Both the position numbers and the translations under genes were made by a program. The notes under the pieces are model-generated. The model searched no databases, was not told where the DNA came from, and worked only from the letters and a program-made list of their open reading frames with translations. A stretch of 64,000 nucleotides of DNA from Yponomeuta sedellus (taxonomy: Eukaryota > Arthropoda > Insecta > Lepidoptera > Yponomeutidae). The stretch lies in contig OW203732.1 in assembly GCA_934045075.1 (NCBI GenBank), positions 3,265,501-3,329,500 of the forward strand, read 5' to 3'. Below are positions 1-11,365 of the stretch, one piece after another. Each line of letters begins with the position of its first letter. The first letter of the stretch is position 1.

Positions 1-117
1 GGGTAGGGAGAGACTAGGGGTCATATCTCTTCCGCTTCAACGTTAATTAGTTATTTCATACGCGCAGGGTGGTTTCATCTGATTTAATCATTATTATTAA
101 ATTCTTTATTGCACGAA

Positions 118-505
118 GCGGTGGTAGCTCAGTGGGTAGAACCATGGACTCGCAAGCGAGAGCCCCAGGTTCGATCCCCAGTGCGGGCATGTACCAATGA
201 CTTTATTTAAAATTACGTACATTTGCGAATTTGTAGTCGCAATACCACACGCTAACGGTGAAGGAAAACATCGTAAAAACCCGCGGCTTGGTAGGCTCCG
301 CACGTATGACTAGTCTTTCCTGTGGGCTAGGCTGACTTAGCTGTCAGGATGGTATAGTTGCTGGGCAAGCCTACGCCATCTATAAAAACCATGTCCCAGG
401 CACTACAGCGTCGGAGTGGTCCCTTCACCCATCTAGTGTGAGTGAAGATGCCACTGGACGCTGTACAAATCACCTCACTAAGTAGATGCAAAAAGGCCAA
501 TATTA
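118..505 (+). mobile_element. TS-D SINE, full length, tRNA-headed
   Basis: A tRNA-like head with an A-box-like stretch (GTAGCTCAGTGGGTAGAAC) and a B box (GGTTCGATCCC near 169-179) is followed by an unrelated body that contains 'ccatgtcccaggcactacag' and ends in a TTA-rich tail. A 12-bp target duplication, ttattgcacgaa, flanks it at 106-117 and 506-517, which fixes both ends. The head lacks a complete cloverleaf, so this is a retroposon and not a tRNA gene. Other copies or pieces lie at 16515, 20690, 43950 (minus), 61846 and 62281. Confidence 0.85.
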
Positions 506-513
506 TTATTGCA

Positions 514-859
514 CGAATACAAATGTTTGGTACAAAAGCGCACTTAATCATTTTCCACCAGTCTTCCTTTGGTTTGTGAATGATGGCTTGGTGGGTAGAG
601 CAAAATACTAGTAATAGATTTGGTGTGCGCACTTACCTGAATGAGTCCAATCGTCCAATCGTCTACTGTCTTTAACTGTCTGTCTTTTCCACTGTAAATT
701 CCATACTAATATGACAAACAGACGTGACTTCTAATCTGACAGTAGAAAATCGATGATGTCAATGAAGTTGCATCATCATCATCAGCTATTCGACGCCCAC
801 TGCAGTACATAGACCTCCTTCATGGTTTTCCAAGCTTCACGGTCTTGTGCCACCCTCAT
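514..859. other. Unassigned stretch
   Basis: No open frame with family features and no repeat shared with the rest of the window was seen. A short (ATC)n run lies at 770-783. Confidence 0.5.
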
Positions 860-865
860 CCAGCT

Positions 866-980
866 TCCAGCATCCAACTTCTGACAGTCGGGCCCGCCAC
901 TATCTTACAATCCTCCACCAACGGAATTGGCGCACGAGCCCCAGCAGTTGGGACATACAAGGGTTGATATCGAATCGAAT
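866..980 (+). mobile_element. 5S-SINE fragment (3' part)
   Basis: Matches the tail of the 5S-SINE family: 'cttctgacag', then 'cccgccact', then 'gggacatacaagggttgat'. The 5S head and middle are missing and the body carries an internal deletion. Confidence 0.75.
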
Positions 981-1085
981 TTTCTTTTTTTTAAGACCTT
1001 CTGATATCTCTCTTGTTCTCAACAAAGCACTGCAGTCCGAATATTCAGTCAGAACCAGGAGTAAAGCCGAGGGACTGGCAATCTT

Positions 1086-1330
1086 CTTCTTCTTCTTCAG
1101 GCTATTTTATGTAGTCCACTGTTGGACATAGCCCTCCCCTAACGAGCGCCATGTCTTCAGCGTGCCGCATCCAGCATCTGCCGGCAATACACGCGGCCGG
1201 GACTGGCAATATGCGACGGAATTAAGTTTGAATAAGAGACCCATTAAACGTACTCCGAGGCGAGCTGTCGCAGTCGTCATTGTCAGACTCAATGCGGTCC
1301 ATAGTCTATCACAAGGCCTTATCCCAAACA
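1086..1330 (-). pseudogene. QQW LINE reverse transcriptase, C-terminal fragment
   Basis: Read on the minus strand, the frame ends TWRSLGEGYVQQWTT, the C-terminus of a LINE polyprotein common in Lepidoptera. Only the last few dozen codons and the 3' end (tttcttcttcttcttcaggc on the plus strand) remain. The RT core is absent, so no activity is expected. The clade is probably RTE-like; this is inferred from memory of similar proteins. Confidence 0.65.
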
Positions 1331-1533
1331 CGCTCTAGTCCCAAGTTTATCTCTCTCTAAATACCGCTCTTCTAATCGCGACTCTGCTAGATAGATTTTA
1401 ATATAATCATTTGCATGTCTAATTTTATTTGGCATACCCGTATTTTAGTGGACTAGTATAGCCTGACGATGACCCGTATTTTTGCTTATAATCGTGTAAG
1501 AAAAAGTAAGCCCCTGTTTCACAATGTTCAAAT

Positions 1534-1680
1534 AAAGTTCCAGATAAGCTATCCGCAACCAGGGCTGCCGTCTGTTCTAAATTTAAATAAATTTTCCTTT
1601 AGGTATTGCGTGTGTTCGTTTATGCCTTCAAATTTAGAAAAAACGGCAGCCCTGGTTGCGGATAGCTTAACCGGAACTTT
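1534..1680. mobile_element. Foldback MITE
   Basis: Two inverted arms of about 38 bp (aaagttcc...gctgccgt and its complement at 1646-1680) enclose about 70 bp of AT-rich DNA. The arms pair almost perfectly. No coding capacity. No second copy was found in this window, so the class is unassigned. Confidence 0.75.
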
Positions 1681-2290
1681 ATCTACAGATTATAAAACCG
1701 ACCCTGGAGTGGCATGATTGTCAAATTGTATAATTAATAAAGAGCAACCTCTGGAAGCACTATAATCTTATGTAGAAGATTCTTAGCTTCTAGAGCTACA
1801 ATATTTTGTGAATAACTTTTATGAAATAAACAGTTTTAATTTAAAGTTATTAGTTTTTAGATAGATAGCTCTTTATTGCACACAAGTAATTTTCAGATAT
1901 AGGGTATTTAATTATTAGTTTTTAATATCCATCCATTTTTTTACCTATTATTTTAATAATAGACATCTAGAAATAAACATTAACTGTCATTTCAACGAAT
2001 AGAATAGAATACCACAATGCATTAGCAGATTCTAATCCCTGGTACGAACTTTAGGTCATTCTTACGCTACAGTTTTATTTTATTTATTTATTTCCACACA
2101 GAACACAGGACACACAGTTGAATTCGGATTAACAGCATAAGAACTAAGTGCATACAATCAACAGTACCAACCAGTCTGAGCTAATTGCAATACGAAATCG
2201 GTTTTAAATCGCCTCAATTGGAAACAAAAAGCGGTGGAGCGAAAGCATTTTGGCCAAATTACGCTTTTTGTAGTCATTTGCATTTTTTAG
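1681..2290. other. AT-rich stretch, no gene seen
   Basis: Contains a short 'ctttattgcacac' run near 1870, an end shared by several lepidopteran LINE tails. Nothing else was recognised. Confidence 0.5.
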
Positions 2291-2653
2291 AAGCGCTCGT
2301 GGCCTAGGCGAACCGAGTGATTGGAATCAATCACATGGTTAAGCAACAACAGACGCGCTCATGTACAGGATGGGTGAGCGTCCCGTTACTACTGCTGGCA
2401 TTTTTCCGAGCGCTTCCGTGCTTCACAAGGCACGTTAAGCCGTTGGTGCCGGCTGTCATATAATGGCAGTCGTTAAGCCATGTCAAAGGCCTTATGGGCG
2501 GCTTGATAACTTCTGACAGTAAGGCCCGCCACTGTCTTACAATCCTCCACCAACCCGGACTTGGCCCCCGTGGTGGAGTATGGCCTAACCTTCCTGCGAT
2601 GCAGGAAGAGACCCGTGCCCCAGCAGTGGGGACATACAAGGGTTGATAACGAA
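2291..2653 (+). mobile_element. 5S-SINE, near full length
   Basis: Starts aagcgctcgtggcctagg and runs through a 5S-rRNA-like internal promoter region: ggttaagcaacaac, then tacaggatgggtgagcg. The body follows (gtgcttcacaaggcacgtta, ggtgccggctgtcatataat) and the tail is ggggacatacaagggttgat. No clear target duplication was seen. The head keeps the equivalents of the 5S A box and C box. Confidence 0.85.
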
Positions 2654-2724
2654 TGTGTTTTGCAGTCGTCAGCTGTATTCATTCACCAGTTTAATGTAAA
2701 GAGGGGAGGATAAATATAATTCTA

Positions 2725-2778
2725 TTTACATCGTGAGGAAACCTGAGTGTTTGAAGTGTTCACATAATCTCAGCACGT
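2725..2778 (+). mobile_element. TS-D SINE fragment
   Basis: A short match to the TS-D body ('catcgtgaggaaacctgagtg' region) with both ends missing. Confidence 0.5.
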
Positions 2779-2783
2779 GCAAT

Positions 2784-2950
2784 TACTTTCTTGAGTAGAA
2801 ACCGCGACTCGGCAAACGTAGTGTAGGACGCCCTCCGACTAGGTGAGATGACGATCGGCAAGCGGCAAGCTGAAGACAGGGCGCTATGGCGCTCATTAGG
2901 GGAGGGCTATGTCCAGCAGTGGACTAATATAGTCTGACGAAGACGACGAC
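2784..2950 (+). pseudogene. QQW LINE 3' fragment
   Basis: Contains 'gtaggacgccctccgac', 'gacagggcgctatggcgctc' and 'ggctatgtccagcagtggac', the coding end and 3' UTR of the QQW LINE. The equivalent of WRSLGEGYVQQWT is still readable. It is truncated at the 5' side and shortened internally. Confidence 0.65.
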
Positions 2951-3840
2951 GAAATTACTAAACCGCCCTGCCACCCTATTACGTAGCATTCCACTCTATG
3001 GAGTGAAGCATTTAGACGACTCTTAAGTGTCAAAAAATGTATGCATCTGACAGCCGGAGTAGCTTAAAAAAAGTAAAAATCAACGTCACGCAACTCAGTG
3101 GATACTTACGTAATAATGCCCCTGGGCACACGTGGTAATTAAACCCATACTCCCACTCTGAGGGAGCCATATTCATAAGACGTAAATAGCCTATAAAAAT
3201 ATACAGAATCAACAAAAGATACTTTTTTTTTTTTTTTTATTTTTATTAGGGAAAACAACAGCTTCTTATAGTATTATTATAAAATCGTTTTTTACATACA
3301 GTATAGCCAATAATAGTTTTCCTCGACTGTTTTACTTAACACAGTTGCTGAGACGTGAAAAAAAAGAAACAAAAAATAAACATGAAAAAACATGAAACAG
3401 GTGAGTCTGAAAATGCAGTTTTAACTTGCTAATTAAATGGCAAACATATATATAAGTTTATATATATTTTATTTATTTAATACTTTATTTATTTATTCCG
3501 TGAGTAGGCAGGTTATTTAAGATTTATGTAGCCTATTTGGTACACGTATATAGACCCGTTTTTACTGCCTCTCCGATTCTCTTATGTTTGCTGCAAGAAA
3601 TCTTTGAGCTCGCCTTTGTATGCGTTATTATATGTGTTATTATTACATGTTTCGTGTGCACTAAAGATAAACAATCATAATAATAATAATACCTACTTTT
3701 GATAATCTCACAGTAAAAGTATTTCATAAAAACTACCCATAAGAACAGCCCAGGAAATATTAACTTTAGCCCTTAGCCAAATGACAACTGTTAACCGTAG
3801 ATTAATCATTAAAAAACTGTGTTTCCTAATTTCCGTAACA
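2951..3840. other. AT-rich stretch
   Basis: A poly-T run lies at 3223-3238, with short tandem 'tattta' and 'aataat' tracts near 3465 and 3680. No gene or shared repeat was recognised. Confidence 0.5.
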
Positions 3841-3889
3841 AAGTGTTCATTTGTCCTGGGAAGATGATGGGAAGTATGTATTTGAATTA

Positions 3890-4070
3890 TTAATATATCC
3901 AGCGAGGTGGGTTGAAAAACGGACGGGTAAAGGACCTCCCAGGCGGACAAACTTCCGGAAAATAGGGGTTTTATTTATCAAAACCATCCGAAACCAGTGT
4001 GCCTGTATACAACGACTAATGAATGTTGACGAAGCGAAAGAGAGATATGAGGAACTGGCAAGTGGCTAAC
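3890..4070 (+). pseudogene. LINE C-terminal fragment (RLMNVDEAKERYEE type)
   Basis: The frame reads CACIQRLMNVDEAKERYEEL near its end. It resembles the fragments at 54285-54430 (plus) and 17746-18060 (minus), which add a 3' UTR. No RT motif is present. The parent LINE cannot be placed from this alone. Confidence 0.45.
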
Positions 4071-4151
4071 CCGTATTATTTAATGACTGTAATTTATTGT
4101 TTAGTTATCAAAAATACATAGCCATTATCAACAACCATAATCAGCAAATTT

Positions 4152-4388
4152 GTGCTTCGCAAGGCACGCTCAGCCGTTGGTGCCGGCACTCATGTAATGG
4201 CAATCGTTAAGCCACGTCAGAGGCCGTATGGGCGGCTTGATAACTTCTGACAGTAAGGCCCGCCACTGTCTTACAATCCTCTACCAACCCGGACTTGGCC
4301 CCTGCCGTGGAGTATCGCCTAACCTTCCTGCGATATAGGAAGAGACCCGTGCCCCAGCAGCGGGGACGTACAAAAGGTTCAATATCAT
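4152..4388 (+). mobile_element. 5S-SINE, 5'-truncated
   Basis: Begins at the body (gtgcttcgcaaggcacgct) and ends at the tail (cggggacgtacaaaaggtt). The 5S-like head is missing, the usual pattern of a 5'-truncated retroposon. Confidence 0.8.
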
Positions 4389-5065
4389 TTAGCAAAAATC
4401 GTATTATAATGCAGCTATCAGTTTGGTCAGCAGAATAAATAAATGAGCGACAGTGCGTGGCAAGAAATTAAACTGTATTTTGTTTATCGAAATAAATCAT
4501 CTAAAGCAAGCCCGGAAAATCACCTTGGGAGATGTTGAGATTTGAAGCCTTTCTCAATACAGAATTAGCTCCCACCACGGAAGAAGTAGTGGTTTGTATT
4601 TAGAGAATAAAGTATGACGTACAGAGAGGAAAACCTAACCCTTTAGCGGCAGTCTTGAAATTAAGGCAGTGTAGCTTCTGGAAAACTGGTCGATCTATGA
4701 ACTGCTATCAGTGTTACCAGTATAGTCAGTGTTACTAAAGAAGTTTGGTCAACAGCAGCAGCAAGTGAGAATAAACTGTCAATTTCCGTATAATCCCATT
4801 ACCTAATCTGAAAAACTAATTTGGCATGGAAACATTAATAAAGTGCGCTTAAATATCACTGTTGGCAGCGCTGGTTATAGTACCTATTGTGCGACACAAA
4901 TCTTGCTTGGGAGGTCCTCTCTTTACGTAGCAGTTTATACTCTATAAGGGTTTATATGAAGATAGATGCGTTGACGCAGCGCCAACAATGCGCTGAAATC
5001 AATGCGTTCCGACTACGCAGCGCAGCCGTGTGGCATCGCTCTAACATTGTACATGGACATCTAAC
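4389..5065. other. Unassigned stretch
   Basis: No coding or repeat signature was recognised. Confidence 0.4.
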
Positions 5066-5218
5066 ATGTACCCACTATTTAAGCTGGCAAAGGTTAATAC
5101 ATCCTTCATGGGGCATTGTAGCTTGCCGAAAAGCGGCTCAAAAAATATGTTAAGCACACTACGGGCCAAAAGTGCTACTATAACATAAAGGCTTATATAG
5201 ATGACAACGATGTTCTTT
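5066..5218 (+). pseudogene. FADD LINE 3' fragment
   Basis: 'gctggcaaaggttaatacat', 'ccttcatggggcattgta' and 'caaaaagtgctac'-like stretches match the coding end of the FADD LINE (protein string RLAKVNTSFMGHCIRFYNK in better copies). An internal deletion removes the YNKIPED region. Confidence 0.7.
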
Positions 5219-5411
5219 CTGCATCGCAGCAAGGTTAGGCGATACTCCCCAAAGGGGGCCAAGTAGGTACGGGTTGGTGGAGGATTGTAAGACAGTGGCG
5301 GGCCTTACTGTTAGAAGTGATCGAGCCGCTCATAAGGCCTCTGACATGGCTTAACGACTGCCATACATGACAGCCGGCACCAACGGCTTAACGTGCCTTG
5401 CGAAGCACGGA
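5219..5411 (-). mobile_element. 5S-SINE fragment, minus strand
   Basis: Minus-strand copy from the middle of the body to near the tail. It lies against the end of a FADD LINE fragment, as seen again near 28870. Confidence 0.75.
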
Positions 5412-5448
5412 AATTTACGTGTCTATTTTCATGATATTCTTTTTGTTG

Positions 5449-5575
5449 CACTAACCCGTGGTGAGGACAATGTTGAAAACTTAGAGGTCCGCCCATGCTT
5501 GAACTTGAACCCGCGACCTCTGGCTAACCGTACTAGCGCTCTCCCAACTTAGCTAATGCTAACTGAGTGTGTATT
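5449..5575 (-). mobile_element. TS-A SINE, diverged copy
   Basis: On the minus strand a tRNA-like core can be read: a D-arm-like stretch, 'gctagtacggttagccagagg', then a T-arm with 'cgcgggttcaagttcaagc'. The 'gcactaacccgtg' tail lies at its left. It is more diverged than the other copies. Confidence 0.65.
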
Positions 5576-7326
5576 TTGGTATAGTTTTAGTTTTATTTAC
5601 GACTAATGCTTATTGCTTATTTAAGACTAATGCTGATCGTTTTGGGGTTTGCCTGTTATGACAGTGTATGTTATGAAAAAAAATAAATAAATAAATAAAA
5701 ATAAATAAATAAATTTTGGTTATTTTGACGAGTGTCTGCGGGTCGAATAGAGAAGGCCTGTCTAGTGCAGTGATACGTACATAGGCTACAAAACAAAAGG
5801 TTTAAATTACAGACCTTTTCAATAACACGCGGTTATTTTAAGCCTAACGACGAAGAGTGCTGAGTTATTTCCCAGTACATTTTAAATCACCCAGCGAAGC
5901 CTGGTCAGCGAGGGTGATTAGACCACACTCCACAAACCACAAGGCTTGTGGGAGGCCAAGCATGTCCCGGAGAGGGACACCCTAATAAAAATGCAAAAAA
6001 TACAATTTATAAAATTCATTTAATTATTAACTCGAGTAATACAATGATCAATATGTCAATTTCAATTTCTAATTGTTGCATGTAAATAACTATTATTTTG
6101 AAAAATTAATAAAGGCTTACATTATAAATTTACTGTCTTGTAATATCAGTAACATAAATGGCGTGGTGAAAGAGTTTCAGAGTTATTACAACTTTTCGCA
6201 TTCATATTCAATGTAATATTGTGTTTCTAAACTAACATTATTATTGCAGCTCACCGTGCTGAGTAAAAATTGTAAGAGGAGTGGTGGGCGTAAGAAAAAA
6301 CTGTCAAGTGCGAGGTAAACTTGTAAACCAAGGGTTCAGTGCATAACATTACATAACATTTACATACAGGCGTTGAGTCTGCGACAAGTACTCGGAGGAC
6401 ATTTTTACGATTCAGGGACTTAGCAGGTCTGGACTTGACAGGGAAAGTTCTCCGTCTGCGCAGGCCTTAAAAGAAAACAAAGAACTTTTGCCCAGTCCTG
6501 TCTGTTGATGTCCTCGGTAACTTAAGGGACTTACGGGGCACTTTTGGTCTTTTGAGTGGGCTATTTGATAACATTTATAAGAGATCTATATCGACGGACA
6601 AAAAAGTAACCGGGGGATAGTCCCTCGTCTGCGCAGGCCTTACCGATAGCTAACGTTGCCAAGGAAAATATCGTGAGGAAATCTGTTGCTAAGTTGACAC
6701 ATTATTAACAAGCAGCTCCCAAAAGATCTACTCCTTCCTAATGAGCCATTAACGCCTGGAGAGGCCTAACTATCGCCGTCCGCCCCCGATATCTCAAGCA
6801 ACCGTACCTCCCTCAAGCTAATACACACACACACACACAAACCACAGGCTCATATATACATCATTCATGGGTGTATTGCCCTTGCTGGGTGTCGGGCCTT
6901 TATAATAAGGGACTCGATATGAGGAAGAATATATGAATGAATTCTTTACATATATATTCTTTATTGCAAACAGTAAAAACGAAATAACATTACATAAAAT
7001 TTGTTTCAAAGGCGAACTTATCTCTAACAGAGATCTCTTCCAGCCAACCTTAGCATTGGGTGTTTAAATTAAGATAGCGGGAGGAAGGGAGAAATATTTA
7101 TAACTATATAAATAAGTAATAATACGATAATACACTTACATATAAATATACATAAACCTATTAACTATGTGATGTTAGAAATGTAGTGCTCTTTAAACCT
7201 CTTCTTGAAAGTATATAAGTATATTGCACTAAAAACATAATTTGTACAAAGGCGAGCTTAATACTAGATAGGGCTGATAATATATATGCCCTTCTAAATA
7301 GTAAAAATTTCAAGTAAAGTATACTT
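5576..7326. other. Mostly unassigned, simple repeats
   Basis: Holds an (AAAT)n run at about 5669-5717 and a short (CA)n at 6825-6840. The phrase 'gtctgcgcaggcctta' occurs twice (about 6455 and 6628), pointing to an old internal duplication or a diverged element. No gene was recognised. Confidence 0.4.
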
Positions 7327-7363
7327 TTAGTGCATTTCAAGTTAAATTGAAATGCACTGAAAC
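7327..7363. repeat. Short hairpin
   Basis: 'agtgcatttcaa' and 'ttgaaatgcact' form a perfect 12-bp stem with a small loop. No terminator role is implied in this eukaryotic context. Confidence 0.6.
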
Positions 7364-8329
7364 GTTGCTTAAAATAATAGGATATTAATAATTCTTGCTA
7401 GTTATAATTACCTTATTCAGAAGTTAGCTTTCTCTGAACAACTCTCCTTTATTTTTCTCTAATTCGTGGTAAGCGAGGCTGGTTGTACAATTCCTTAAGA
7501 TACTTTAATGTTACTTAAGATTCTGTTACCATTCATTGCACAATTGTTTGTTTACCCTAATAAAATAAAATAATTCGCCTCCCTCAGAAACACATATACA
7601 ATTTGAACATTTTAATATACAGGGCGTCCCACGGCTATGCCACATGGAGGGAAATTAGTGTCAGGTCAATTAGTATACGCCATAGTCTGCCTGGTCTGAA
7701 ACTAGTGGTGCCATCTTTTAAAAGTTGTTGTGAACTTGAAGATTATTTCACTTTTGTGACATCTGTCAGTTTGACGTCTCCCAAGTGTTAAACTATTCTG
7801 TGACAGCCGTCAAACTCACATCTGTCAACGTAATAAAATAATAATATTCTGTGTTTCAAAAACGGCAACACGAGGATAGATTTAGATGGTAGTAGAAAAA
7901 GGAGGTGACGTTTGGAAGGTAAATGACTTAAGTGATAAAAATGGAGAATTAAAAAAATACACATTTTGCAAGTCGAAGCTGTTGAAGTTTTTCTTCGTCC
8001 TTAACAGTAGCTATAGTAGATGGAACATTTTACTGAAAGAAGACATTATTTTAATTTCAAAAGTAATCTAAGCTGCATTTATAGATTTTTAAATAATTAA
8101 ACGGTTGAACCGGGAATCGAACCCGCTACACGAGAAAAAAATTACCCTGTAATTTTATCACACCAATCGGAAGGCTTCATCATACGGATTATTTTTTGCA
8201 AAGTAACATACTATCAGAAATAAAAGGAAGAACATGAATGAGGTATGTTAACACCTCAGACTCTAGGGTTTCCTTAAGATGTTATCCTTCACAGCTAGTG
8301 GAACAAGCCAACCATTGAGTGGCTTGATC
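7364..8329. other. Unassigned stretch
   Basis: A tRNA-like 3' half in minus orientation (gggaatcgaacccgctac at about 8111-8128) suggests an old SINE scrap. Nothing else was identified. Confidence 0.35.
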
Positions 8330-8424
8330 AATCTTTCAGATATAGGGTTGCCTGAAAGAAATTGCTATCAGCAATAAGGCAGCCAAGTGCACTGCTTCTT
8401 TGATAACTTTGGTATAAAGGAGAC

Positions 8425-8930
8425 TTTATATATGAAAACATTATGTACGTTAGGAAAAATATCAGTAACTTTAAAACTTTAGGTAGCCAACACAATGTAA
8501 ATACTAGAAATAAACATAAACTTTTGTTCCCACTATTTAGGCTGGCAAAGGTTAATACATCCTTCATGGGGCATTGTATACGCTTCTATAATAAAATCCC
8601 TGAAGATATATTAAGCTTGCCTGAATCGCGGTTCAAAAAATATGTTAAGCACACTTTGTGCCAAAAGGGCTACTATAACATAAAGGATTATTTAGTTGAC
8701 AATGAGGTCTGGAATGAAAGCCAGTACAATGTATGAGTTCTATGTTTATAATAATTATGTAAACTATGTTAATTAAGGACTTTTGAAAAGATTAAGTTAG
8801 GAGTTTTTTTGTCCATTTTTTCTCCTAAATGATCTAGATTTTGAAATGGACACCTAGTTTGAATTGTAACGTTCATTAAGCCGCAGTTTCTGTGCTACTT
8901 TGAATAAAACCTTTTCATTTCATTTATTTC
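8425..8930 (+). pseudogene. FADD LINE, 3' coding end and 3' UTR
   Basis: Codes for the last about 97 residues of the FADD LINE (strings NTRNKHKLLFPLFRLAKVN and RFYNKIPEDILSLPESRFKK), followed by the family 3' UTR with 'ttttctcctaaatgatc' and the end 'gaataaaaccttttcatttc'. It is 5'-truncated, so no RT core is present. This is the cleanest copy of the 3' end in the window. Confidence 0.8.
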
Positions 8931-9040
8931 TGATTTAGAATAATAAATTAAAAGGTATTTAGAGGACGATTACGTATACCTACTATTCAACAGATTTATG
9001 ACTAATATTTTTTAGGCTGATAATTCTTTATATTATTTTT

Positions 9041-9345
9041 AATGCACTAACCCGAGCTAAGCACAAATTTTAAATTACTGTACGTAATATAGAGATTGTA
9101 AAGATGTTCGAAATTTCACTGATGCCGGTGAGTCGCCCATTAGCTCAGTTGGAAAGAGCGCTGGCACGCATAGCCAGAGGTCGCGGTTTCGATTCCCGGC
9201 AAGGGTGGAATTTTTAGCCTCTGAATAGGCTGATAATTCTATTAACTAACCGAATTAACAGAATAGGCTGATAATTCTGTTAACTAACAGAATTATCAGC
9301 CTATTTAGAGGCTAAAAATTCCACCCATGCCGGGATTCGAACCAA
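9041..9345. mobile_element. TS-A SINE, inverted pair
   Basis: The tail comes first in minus orientation (aatgcactaacccgagctaa). A linker and a plus-strand tRNA-like core follow (cccattagctcagttgg to gatagccagagg), then a second, minus-strand tail and T-arm from about 9290. A spacer with 'taggctgataattct' separates the two. The left half contains an internal B-box-like site. Arms flanking a short spacer make this locus a large potential hairpin. Confidence 0.75.
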
Positions 9346-9712
9346 AATTTTTTTTGAAAATAATTAATGTGGAGTTTCTTTCTTAGTTTTACTAACATTT
9401 ATTTTTGTAATGAATAATAATAATTGCTTTAATTTGACTCGATGTGTGCAATAAAGAATATTCCTATCTTATCATATCTTGATAGTTAAACGGCGCATAA
9501 ATTCGTTGCTTATCTCGACAGTAAGATCAGCAGATCGTAAAACAGAGCCAATGGTACGAAGAAACAGGGGTTGAAAACGGCACCAAAACAGCTACAGGCG
9601 GACAAAGCATACCTTACCGTAAGGATTACACATCCCACATGCCTCTTCTAACTACAGGAAGAACACCTATTTCCTGCGTGCAGGCAGATTTTTCAATGTA
9701 ATGTCTGATGTT

Positions 9713-9955
9713 TGACGGCCTCGGTGGCGCAGTGGTTTGGCACGCTGCCTGTAAAACCGAAGGTTCCGGGTTCGATCCCCGGCCGGGTCAAACTAGGAAA
9801 CGAACTTTTCTAGTTTGTCTCGGTCTTGGATGTTATCTATGTATTTATTGTATTAAATCTATCGTCGAGTTAGCACCTATAACACAAGTCATTTAGTTGT
9901 ACTTAGTATAGGGCTGACGAGATCTGTGTAATTATGTCCATGAATAATTATTAGA
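9713..9955 (+). mobile_element. TS-B SINE, tRNA-headed
   Basis: The head 'ggcctcggtggcgcagtgg' serves as A-box region and 'gggttcgatccccggccggg' as B-box region. A body follows with 'cggtcttggatgttatctat' and an end near 'gtccatgaataattatta'. Two further copies lie in minus orientation at 48605-48869 and at the right edge of the window. Confidence 0.85.
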
Positions 9956-10010
9956 TTATTAATTTTGAATAAGTATGAACCGCAATTTCAATTTAATGTC
10001 CGATAAGTAT

Positions 10011-10246
10011 GAAGATGACTACCGCTAGTGGCATTTTTTCGAGCGCTTCCGTGCTTCGCAAGGCACGTTAAGCCGTTGGTGCCGGCTGTCATATAATGGT
10101 AGTCGTTAAGCCATGTCAGAGGCCTTATGGGCGGCTTGATAACTTCTGACAGTAAGGCCCGCCACTGTCTTAAAATCCAACCAACCCGGACTTGGCCCCC
10201 GTGGTGGAGTATGGCAGTGGGGACATACAAGGGTTGATAACGAAGT
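10011..10246 (+). mobile_element. 5S-SINE, 5'-truncated
   Basis: Begins at 'gactaccgctagtggcattt', just past the 5S-like head, and ends 'ggggacatacaagggttgat'. An internal deletion joins 'gtggtggagtatgg' directly to 'cagtggggacat'. Confidence 0.8.
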
Positions 10247-10317
10247 ATGAAATGGATTTGTTTAATACTACACATTCCGAGGCGAGGAGCGTGTTTAATC
10301 AGTTGTTTTTTGACACG

Positions 10318-10525
10318 TAGTTTTTTTTTTTTTATATTTGTATTTCCATTTTTAGTGTAATTTCATCATTAGGTTAATGGTGCTATCACACGTGAACTGT
10401 CTGCGTTCAAGCTAATCTAAAACTAATTGTGAAGACTTATAATTGGCTGAGTATGTCCTATTTATCTATGTATTGTAAACCTGTAATAGCTGTTAGTCTT
10501 CCTAGAGAATAAAATAAAAAAAAAA
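10318..10525 (+). repeat. Dispersed repeat, 3' end of an unknown retroelement
   Basis: The stretch from 'gtgaagacttataattggct' to 'ctagagaataaaataaaa' recurs in minus orientation at 47597-47705. A shared A-rich end suggests a LINE or SINE 3' terminus. No coding part is visible. Confidence 0.6.
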
Positions 10526-10851
10526 CTTAATTTGTTCAAGAAATGTCACTTTTCACCAGCATAAGTGATCTATTAGACGTAGGCAAGAGCGAGTGGAATC
10601 ATGCATGGTAGTTCTAACCTGAGAAATGTTATCAAATAATTATTATTTTTTAAATCATACATTATGCATTCGAGTAAATTGTAGTGTGATTATTAAGCAT
10701 TTTTGCTTAATAAAAAACATTTATTTAGTGTCAGGTTACATTACATTACGTCCGCAGGAGGAGGCATTTCGAACATTTACGGAGGCGTAGATAAGGAAAT
10801 AACCGATTGCATTGATTGCTTCCCTTTCGTATTTTAACCCGCTCTTCACCA
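10526..10851. other. Unassigned AT-rich stretch
   Basis: No recognised element or gene. It includes a short 'acattacattac' tract near 10738. Confidence 0.4.
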
Positions 10852-10942
10852 TCTTCTTCTTCTTCAGGCTATATTAGGTATGTAGTCCACTGCTGGAAAT
10901 ACCCCTCCCCTAATGAGCGCCATAGCGCCCTGTCTTCAGCAC
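10852..10942 (-). pseudogene. QQW LINE 3' fragment
   Basis: Minus-strand 3' UTR and the last codons: 'gtagtccactgctgga', 'cccctcccctaatgagcgcc' and 'atagcgccctgtcttcagc' on the plus strand. Confidence 0.6.
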
Positions 10943-11365
10943 ACGCAAAATAAAATAAATAATTATATTTATTATTCATTTTTATTATGCCTCCAAAGTT
11001 GCTAAGAATAGGCGATAGCACGCTAAACTCTTCAGGCGTGTTCTATACTTCGTTGCGTCAAATGCGGCTTTGCAATAAAAACGTAAAGGTTGGTCAGCTT
11101 TCGACTGTACCAAAGTACGACGAAGCTTTACGGCACACAGAAGCCTGACAAAGCGACATCCCAGTTAGGATGCGTGGCCTAAATAACGAAAACCAGTCAC
11201 GTGCGATACGCAACGAAAACATAAAAGAATGAACAGATTATCAAGACAAATGCGACGCCCGCACAGCCCTAAAAAGCGGGTTCGCGTGACCAGCCTCAGC
11301 TGACCTCTCACCTATAAATGTAGGTGAACCACAAAGCACACAAAAATAAACCACAAAATATACAG
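10943..11365. other. Unassigned stretch
   Basis: No family motif in any frame and no repeat shared with other parts of the window were seen. Confidence 0.35.

Noticed and set aside
9717..9790. tRNA-like sequences (also at 118, 14580, 17914, 21770, 50613, 51686 and 51994) considered as tRNA genes
   Set aside because: They recur with constant flanking bodies and target duplications, and their loops deviate from functional tRNAs (for example C instead of U before the TS-A anticodon position). They are SINE heads.
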